Of a stretch of DNA of 64,000 bases, positions 57,690 to 64,000 are shown one piece after another. The position numbers were made by a program, and so were the translations under genes. The stretch comes from Polytrichum commune (lineage: Eukaryota; Streptophyta; Polytrichopsida; Polytrichales; Polytrichaceae): contig OX485808.1 of NCBI GenBank assembly GCA_950295325.1, positions 30,402,527 to 30,466,526 on the forward strand, in the 5' to 3' direction. Under the pieces are notes generated by a model. That model searched no databases. It was given only the letters and a program-made list of their open reading frames with translations, and was not told where the DNA came from. How positions within the stretch are numbered: position 1 is the stretch's first letter; every line of letters begins with the position of its first letter.

Positions 57690-58359
57690 TCATTGACCAA
57701 GTATTGAGGAAGTTATGCCTGTTCAAACCTTGGCAGTCCCGGGAATCACTCCGAGGCACTGCTGTACCAGGGTGTTGTCCGGGGACAACGCCCCACTCAA
57801 ATTGCCATAACTCTTAGCTCACACCTCCGATTGAGGTGATCTTGAGCATTCTAGAATCACCACGCGATGAGCTACACATAGCTCATGGCCTTACCCTTGT
57901 GCATTGTGAGGCCAAACCACCCACCCTTATGCGTCGTAGTCCGGGTGGGGGCATGGGCTCACATTCCTGCTTGTCTATCTCCAATTCTTTTTACGTCATT
58001 GAACTCCCTTGCATTCCACATCAATCTTGGCACACCAATTCATTCCACGATAAGATTACAAGTGTTAAAGAACACTCTTCTCTATGATGGCACTATTAGC
58101 CCACTCTATTTCAACCCCACACAACTCGACCGCAAGTTCAACCTCCCCTAATGCCACCTTCTAACACCTTGTGGCCTTCACTCCTTAATTGAGATAATTC
58201 TCTAGTTTAACACTCCATATTAAGCCCACTTAACTAGCCTACAATCTAACTTAGTCTAAATACTCCTAGCCCTTACCCCCGTTCGATCTCTATCCCTCCT
58301 TCTCGGTACTCCAGGCTTGGTATTGAGTTGTCATCCCTGGTTTGGCGACCTTGCCTTCG

Positions 58360-58525
58360 GCCAGCTCGACAGCCTTCAAGCATTCAACCTTCAAGCACTC
58401 AGCTGCTTCGGCAGCCTTCAAACAATCCGCTAGTTCGGCAGCCTTCAAACATTCAGCCTTCAAGCATTCAGCTGCTTCGGCAGCCTTCAAACATTCATCC
58501 TTCAAGCATTCAGCTGCTTCGGAGT
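58360..58525 (+). repeat. Minisatellite (CCTTCAARCATTCAGC units)
   Basis: Repeated CCTTCAAACATTCA, CCTTCAAGCATTCAGC and TGCTTCGGCAG words form an irregular array. Minus-strand frames read it as repeated ECLKAAEAA. It lies inside the 1.1-kb insertion. A coding role is doubtful. Confidence 0.7.
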
Positions 58526-59019
58526 AAAAACTCAACCCCCTCCGTCTCCCGGCAGTCGGCCCCCTCCTCTTCCGAAGTTGAGAGAGAGAAAAATCTGTGG
58601 TGAGAGCTGCTCTTGGATGCCTCGCAGTTGATCCCTCCGAGGATCCAGCGTTGCCCGAATTGTAAGGCCTACCCCCCCCCCCCCGATTCTAACAAAGCTA
58701 CCACCCAATTCCACCAGCCCCCGGTCCCAATGTGGGCAGCCTCTAAGCCCTATTCGGGCACATAACCCAGCCTTAAGCCTCAAGCTCCCATTCCCCTTCC
58801 TAATAACAAAAGTACTAACTACAATCCTTTTAACTAAATCTAATTAACACTAACCCTCTCTCAACACACAAATGACGTAAATCCCTTGTTAACACAAAAA
58901 CACACCAAACCCACGGGTTACACTCTTTTTAGTTTTTTAAAAAGTAATCACAATAAAAAGGGACAATTCCCAATAACTTTTGATGTTAAACACACATGTG
59001 GGCACCGTTTTGGGCTCAC
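58526..59019. other. Rest of the insertion; C14 tract, nothing recognised
   Basis: The segment is GC-richer than average to about 58,780 and includes a C homopolymer near 58,671-58,684. No domain or repeat termini were identified. Confidence 0.4.
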
Positions 59020-59202
59020 ATGCATCCTAGTCTCCGTGGGTGGGAGGCGTTCCCAACACCCAGGGCCCTCGCCCACACTAGGATCACTTGGGCCCTCTCA
59101 CCAACGGCGCCACAAGTCCCGGGTGTCACTCCGGGGTCCCCCTTGTGCCCATGGTGTTTCAGGCACTCCTCATGGAGAGATGCGCGACATAAATGCACAT
59201 AC

Positions 59203-60635
59203 CTTGTTGAGTGAGGTAGGTTGTCATTAATCCTCCGGATGCTAACATTGCGTTGAAGCACAAAAGAACATATGCTAAACTTGCCGGCAAAATAGGTTGA
59301 GCCAAGTACTGCTTCCATCCCCGAATCACAACTTGTAATCCACCCTCAATTGCATATAGGACCACAAAAACTAGCTTAGAATACTACTATCAAAATGGGT
59401 GCTCAATCTTACAACTTTGGTCGCCATTTTGAGCAAAAGTATGATTTGAAGGTTAATTGGAACAATAATATCAAATTTCATAAACCATTCCTTGGGGCCT
59501 ACATGATTTTAACAAGCATATTAACAGTGCATATTTTTTCTCTCATTTTACAAGAAATTATTCATGGCAAGACTATACCTAGCTATTCATGTTGAGCATC
59601 GGAAGTAGTGCTCTTGCTCTTGTCTGAATGCTTCGGATATTGTAATGTGCCTTTGGATAGTTTATTAGTAAGCTCCACTAGAGTCAATTGCATTAAAATA
59701 GCAATTCCAATCAATACATCATGCTTGTAAATACTCATAACATGACCAATATGCACAAATGTGGAATATTTTATGCAAATTATTGTAATTAAAAGAAAGT
59801 GATGGCTTGCAATGCCATAAAATGCCAATCTAAAATGGGTTTACCTTAGGGTCCAGGTTCAAGACACTCGGGTTCCAAACTAACCCTCAATGGACCTTAC
59901 TTTTAGACTCAAGAGTGGACCTAAGCTAGAGTTGAAGATTAGAGTTATCCTTATAGTCTCTACGAAACTCTTGGTTTGGTAGGGAGTTTTGGCCCACTTT
60001 TGACATTCTAGGATGTTTAAGGAGTGTTCAAATGGTGTCGGAACCCCCAATTCAAGCGAAATAAAGGGGTGGCATTTAACTTTGACCGAAAGATGGTTAT
60101 ATAAAAACGGATTTCATGACAAACTTTTAAAGGCACCTAAACCGGTGCTTTTAAAGTTTAGTAATGAGTTCTTTTGGCCAAAGTCAAGTACCCCCCCCCC
60201 GCCCCCCCCCCCCCCCCTTCATTGCACTAAATTGGGGGTTTTGACCCACTTCAACATTCTAAAATGTCAATAGGTGGACTAAATCTCTCTACCAAACCAT
60301 GGGTGTCTCAGAGACTTTGAAAATGAGTCTATCAGTCCGTCAAACCATTTTCGTGAGTGGACACCATCGAGATATAGTGGGAAAGTGATTAGTGGCACTT
60401 CATTTTTTCATACCTCGGACGCGGACCCTACTGTAAACTCTTGGGGTCCAAGATTCTACTCTCGACCAATAGTATCAATTGATTTTGGAGTTTTCTTGGT
60501 CTTGGACCACCCAGAAGGATCATAAGCACTTACCAGCAAAGGAAGGGTAATGACCATTGCTCCCACAGCCAGCTTCACACAAAGCTTTGGATTATATTTT
60601 GAAAGCAACAGACTAAACACAAATGGGCCTGCTAT
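59203..60635 (-). pseudogene. IREG3/MAR1-like ferroportin pseudogene (copy 2, 3' truncated)
   Basis: Three exons correspond to copy 1. 60,635-60,534 reads IAGPFVFSLLLSKYNPKLCV and is intact with acceptor and GTAAGT donor. 59,687-59,579 reads LTNKLSKGTLQYPKH, but its acceptor AG has become AA (TGCAATTGAC) and CAG has become TAG at 59,583-59,585. 59,346-59,203 reads GWKQYLAQPILPASLAYVLL and then GGLMTTYLTQQ, intact with donor GTATGT. The 3' exons are replaced by repeat family A. The disabling changes differ from those in copy 1, so at least some arose after the duplication. Confidence 0.75.
59966..60305. mobile_element. Foldback MITE inside a ferroportin intron (copy 2)
   Basis: This is the counterpart of 10,799-11,133 with the same inverted ends (CTTGGTTTGGTAGGGAG and CTCTCTACCAAACCATGGG). 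The C-rich interior has expanded to a long C tract near 60,190-60,218. Confidence 0.6.
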
Positions 60636-61660
60636 CTGCGCATATTAACAATTCACAAAACAAAACAAAAACATCATGAGACCCCTTGTTTGTAGGCTGG
60701 TATGGTGTGATATGAAGTCTGTTGTTATAAAGCAACTAGAAAATAAATAGCATATATTCTTTGAACAAAGGGGAACAAGGAACACATGCCTCACAAACAA
60801 CTTCAACTCAGACAATATAGAATGCTCTTCTTTGTTCAAACCTCCACACTACTACCTCCAAGCTTGCACCAAAGACTTACCAAATATGGAAGGTGTTGTA
60901 TGCAAACCGAGCAACTCCTGACCATAACCCATGTTGAATTCATGGATAATTATTATCATTATTATAGCAGCCATTTTTTGAGATTTTGTCTATTCTATTG
61001 ATGTTATGATGAAGATTGTCGTTCAAGTTCTAGAATTGGAGTTGAGATCTAGAAGTTATAAGAGGTCAAATGAAGATGACTCTCTTTCTCTTTTAGTGAT
61101 TACATAGGCTATGCTCCCAAGGGGCTCCCAAATGTGATGTTGTTCACTATTGAACCTACAGTGGTAATGAAAATGAGCACATAGTCCATCTCATCGTACA
61201 CATGTAACCTTTTGGATGTCCATTCATAACTACAAGCCTTGCCACATACCAATCAAATATAGGTTTATTGGTCACCTATAAAGCCTCAACCTATCCAGAA
61301 GAGACATCCTATCTTTGACATGTTCAATACCATTGTAACGATATCTTATGACAAGGTAGAGAATGTAATATCAATATAACAAGTTAAAGAAATTTCTTAC
61401 ACAAACACCCACTTTAGGTGTGGTGATATGGTTACTCTTCTCCTAAGACAAACACTTCTAGGTGTCTTCTAAGGATTGTTACGATGGCCCATTAACTCAT
61501 ATGGTTGGCCAAAAAGTTAATGACAAACAACCGCTCAACATTGACCACTTTGTGCATACCTATATAATCATTTGTTAAGAAGATTGCAAAACAATCAAAA
61601 CAACTCACGACCAAAAGTCACGTTGAAATAAAGTATAATTGTATTAGGTATCTTGCAATG
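60636..61660. other. Non-coding part of segmental copy 2
   Basis: Collinear with 11,474-12,400. A ~70-bp stretch near 60,720-60,810 (GTTGTTATAAAGCAACTAG) is present here and missing from copy 1. No gene was recognised. Confidence 0.45.
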
Positions 61661-62600
61661 AATTTCCTTTGTGGATTGCTGACAATTTATGTGATTCGAT
61701 GGTAGTAGGAGGGACCTACCTGGCTGACGAAGCTAATGACAACCTCACGGAGAAAGGTATGATGCATGACAACAATGACAGCTTGCAAGGCAAAACTCCA
61801 GATGTGTTCCACAAAGCAAGAGGAGAAGTAGCTGCCATACACAACTGAACTATGCAAAACAACAACAACACAACCACCACCATTGTAAGGAAAAAAGAAG
61901 GGAAGGAAAGAACATGGAAATGTCTGACCAACAAAGCTAATCATAGCAACATGAAGTAGGGATTTGTACATCTGGGCTACCACAAAGGATAATGCAAAGC
62001 GCTGAACTCACTCCATAAAACATGATGCAACAAACATGGGATACATTGTTGGCATGGCAACATTCCAACCCCCGTCCCCTCACATAAGCCCAATGTTGAC
62101 CCCATCCTTTTTACTTTCGAGAAACAAAATTTGAGACAATTTGAGACCAACGAACCAAGTTTAATTCTTCTCCCAAAACAAAGGAGGCCACCAATTCTTC
62201 GACAAAAGTCTGGCAACTCTCTTGATTGCATACTATGAAACCACTAAATCCTTGGAAGAGAAACCAACCTAAGCATGATCAACATAGTCCACATGAGGTG
62301 TCCTAGGAATCCAAATCACTTTCCTAGTGTTCTCCCTGGGATAAAGAAGGTTGTTGCCACCCCATCTTGGCATGTCAACGTTGGCAAGTGCCTCATCATA
62401 GATGGCAACCCTCCCTACATCTTGGAGAACTTTTTGTCAATAAATCTTAGTATAGTCAAGTAGAGCTTGCCAAATTGTTTGATGAATCTTCTTGATGTCC
62501 CATCTAGTGTTGTTAAAGGTAAGGTCATTCCTTTCAACCCAAATGGTCCATAAAGTGATTGGCCTATACCCAAGTCTCTAACAAAGCAAGGAATTCATGC
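61661..62600 (-). pseudogene. LINE-like ORF C-terminal fragment (copy 2)
   Basis: It reads TLWTIWVERNDLTFNNTRWD, KKIHQTIWQALLDYTKI, DEALANVDMPRWGG and VIWIPRTPHV on the minus strand, matching 12,413-12,870, with stops elsewhere. A further ~450 bp at 61,661-62,110 is absent from copy 1. That segment has no clear target-site duplication, so a deletion in copy 1 is as likely as an insertion here. The LINE assignment is tentative. Confidence 0.4.
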
Positions 62601-62939
62601 TTAATGGTTATCTTAGAAATGACAGTTGTATATTAATATCGCCTTTGGGCATGGATGTTTTAGGGAGTTTGAATAGACTTAGAAAATATGACCATGATAG
62701 ATTGTGGGAAGGTATCATTTGAGAGGTGAACTTTGGATACAAAGTTTCTAGGTGCACATTCACCTACCTTTAGAAAATCCCCTTTAAAATATCATATGAA
62801 TGTTAAAAAAAGAAAAGTCTGTAGGGGTGCCATATCATTGACTACATATTGTCTAACAAAACCCAAGTAGTTTCTACCTCCCACGTGACCCCCCTATCTC
62901 CCTACCTCCCTTCCTTCGTCTCCTAATTATCTCCTTCTC

Positions 62940-62970
62940 ACTTCCTTCCTTCCTTCCTACCTTCCTTCCT
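62940..62970 (+). repeat. TTCC microsatellite (copy 2)
   Basis: Interrupted CTTCCTTCCTTCCTACC units are equivalent to the perfect tract at 13,629-13,663. Confidence 0.8.
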
Positions 62971-63231
62971 TCACTAATAGTTATGCCATTCGTGGATTTT
63001 CCCTTGCTTTCATATAAAATATCCTCATTGAAGCTCCAACAAGTTTCAAGATTATGATTGTGTTCAATGAAAAAAGTAGATGCATGCAAGGAGCGATGAA
63101 ATAATCAAAGGAATATAAAACACATGCAACTATTAGTCAACACAAGAATGTTCATGATTATAGTTGTTAAAACAATAATCATGAGATCAAGTTGCTTTCA
63201 CAGGCCATGAGCAATGGATATGAATCTAAAG

Positions 63232-63455
63232 TGGTACACCGTTTAATTGAATGTCACTTGCTATTTAATACTGCATAACGCTATAACTTCTTACTATACA
63301 TTTCAATTTTTACCAACATAGATTGAATAGGTTATACAAACATTATGCAACCTACATACATAAATGACTTTACTTGATAAAACATTTACATTATTAGCAA
63401 AAATTTATAGTGGTGATGAACTCCAAATAGTAAGTGACACTAAATACCATAAATG
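63232..63455. mobile_element. Foldback MITE (copy 2)
   Basis: Counterpart of 13,927-14,154. The left end has a small deletion (CACCGTTTAATTGAATGTCA), and the right end CACTAAATACCATAAATGGTG is intact. Confidence 0.6.
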
Positions 63456-64000
63456 GTGTAGTTGAACTCAACCTTGAGATCATTTCCCCAACCTTGCTTG
63501 CCTGCTAGTCCCTTCTAATTCCTTCTTCTACTTTCTACCATTGGCCATTCCAATTAAATTTCTTAATATTTGTGGTGCCCCAGCCCTCCGCCCCCAACCA
63601 ATAGCGTTACATGAATCAAGGCATGTATATAGGAGAGCCTTATGTTCAACACAACAACTGCACAATAACCTTCTCTAGTTTCACATAAACATGCTCCTTC
63701 GAGGCACTTGAATGAAACCATCCATTTTTTTTTTTTACAAAAACCCGAATTCATTTTAGCGATTCTTAAGCATGTGTAAGGACGCTCTCTTTCTACTGTA
63801 ATGTAAGCATGTCTTAAAACGGACACTTGTTGTACGATATGCCACACACAATCAGTGCAAAATGATTAGCAATTCCAAATCGTGTTTTTGGAATTTCTTA
63901 AGAAGAAAACCCTATTCATTGTGAATGTGAAGATTTTTTGGGATAATAATTTGTTGAATAGGGCCCTCTCAATTATCTTGAGTGTTACGTCTAGAATGGT

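Larger units (their letters stand above)
57690..59190 (+). repeat. Dispersed repeat family A, copy 3, split by a ~1.1 kb insertion
   Basis: 57,700-57,897 matches 1,185-1,385 (AACCTTGGCAGT, GCCCCACTCAAATTGCCATA, GAGCATTCTAGAAT). 59,020-59,188 matches 1,400-1,570 (CTAGTCTCCGTGGGTGGGAG, CGGGTGTCACTCCGGGGTCC). The intervening 57,898-59,019 has no match in the first copy. At about 59,190 it joins directly to the second segmental duplication copy, inside the intron following the ferroportin WKQ exon. Confidence 0.8.
59190..64000 (+). repeat. Segmental duplication, copy 2 (runs off the window end)
   Basis: It is collinear with 10,020-14,694 in direct orientation. The left boundary is abrupt at the junction with repeat family A at ~59,190, within the ferroportin intron, so the exons that lie left of this point in copy 1 (8,600-8,739 and 7,604-7,901) are absent here. 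The right boundary is beyond 64,000. Confidence 0.9.

Noticed and set aside
58290-58535. Alanine/leucine/lysine repeat protein on the minus strand (ECLKAAEAA repeats)
   Set aside because: It coincides with a minisatellite inside a transposon-derived insertion. There is no start context, homologous gene or flanking exon.
61661-62110. Transposon insertion unique to segmental copy 2
   Set aside because: No terminal inverted repeats or target-site duplication could be found, and the breakpoints in copy 1 look like a deletion, so a mobile element is not called.
1-64000. tRNA, rRNA or snRNA genes
   Set aside because: No stretch with convincing tRNA A/B boxes or conserved rRNA segments was noticed on either strand. 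A covariance-model scan would be needed to exclude small RNA genes.

Overview
The window is AT-rich nuclear plant DNA, most probably from a moss. The main clue is a three-exon gene at about 39.9-45.2 kb. It encodes a TKL-type protein kinase joined to an NB-ARC domain and leucine-rich repeats, an architecture (PK-NBS-LRR, or PNL) known from mosses. Other support comes from canonical GT-AG plant introns, an interstitial TTTAGGG-type telomeric tract, a plastid-type ferroportin (IREG3/MAR1) relic and many small inverted-repeat transposons. The species cannot be read from the sequence.

Layout. 0-7.5 kb: a decayed DDE-transposase fragment, a pair of ~1 kb inverted repeats, a reverse-strand fragment of an A/C-rich retroelement, and a telomere-like tract. 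7.6-14.7 kb: exons of an IREG3/MAR1-like ferroportin pseudogene (minus strand) inside a ~4.7 kb segment. That segment recurs in direct orientation at 59.19-64.0 kb, where it runs off the window end. 16.9-29.6 kb: foldback elements, hAT-like non-autonomous elements with clean 8-bp target-site duplications, MITEs, and a ~4 kb retroelement relic (21.87-25.87 kb) with an RNase H domain. 29.8-31.4 kb: a GC-rich block followed by a ~660 bp tandem duplication. 31.8-39.7 kb: dispersed repeats and a pair of unrecognised duplicated pseudogene fragments.

39.9-56.3 kb is the core of the window. The PNL gene reads cleanly through kinase, NB-ARC and roughly the first 25 LRRs, and meets an in-frame TAA at 45,180. 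Beyond it the LRR-coding DNA continues as a tandem array of about 84 units of 144 bp (48 codons, two 24-residue LRRs each). This part is interrupted by repeated TAA/TGA codons and 1-bp deletions in a G7 run. The lesions recur at the same relative positions in higher-order blocks shifted by 2,734 bp and 1,726 bp, so already disrupted repeats have kept being copied. The array centre is homogenised and its edges are diverged, as expected for unequal exchange.

56.7-64 kb: a second foldback element, a third copy of the 1 kb repeat family and the second ferroportin segment. The only gene likely to make a functional protein is the PNL receptor. Both ferroportin copies carry independent disabling changes within the window.
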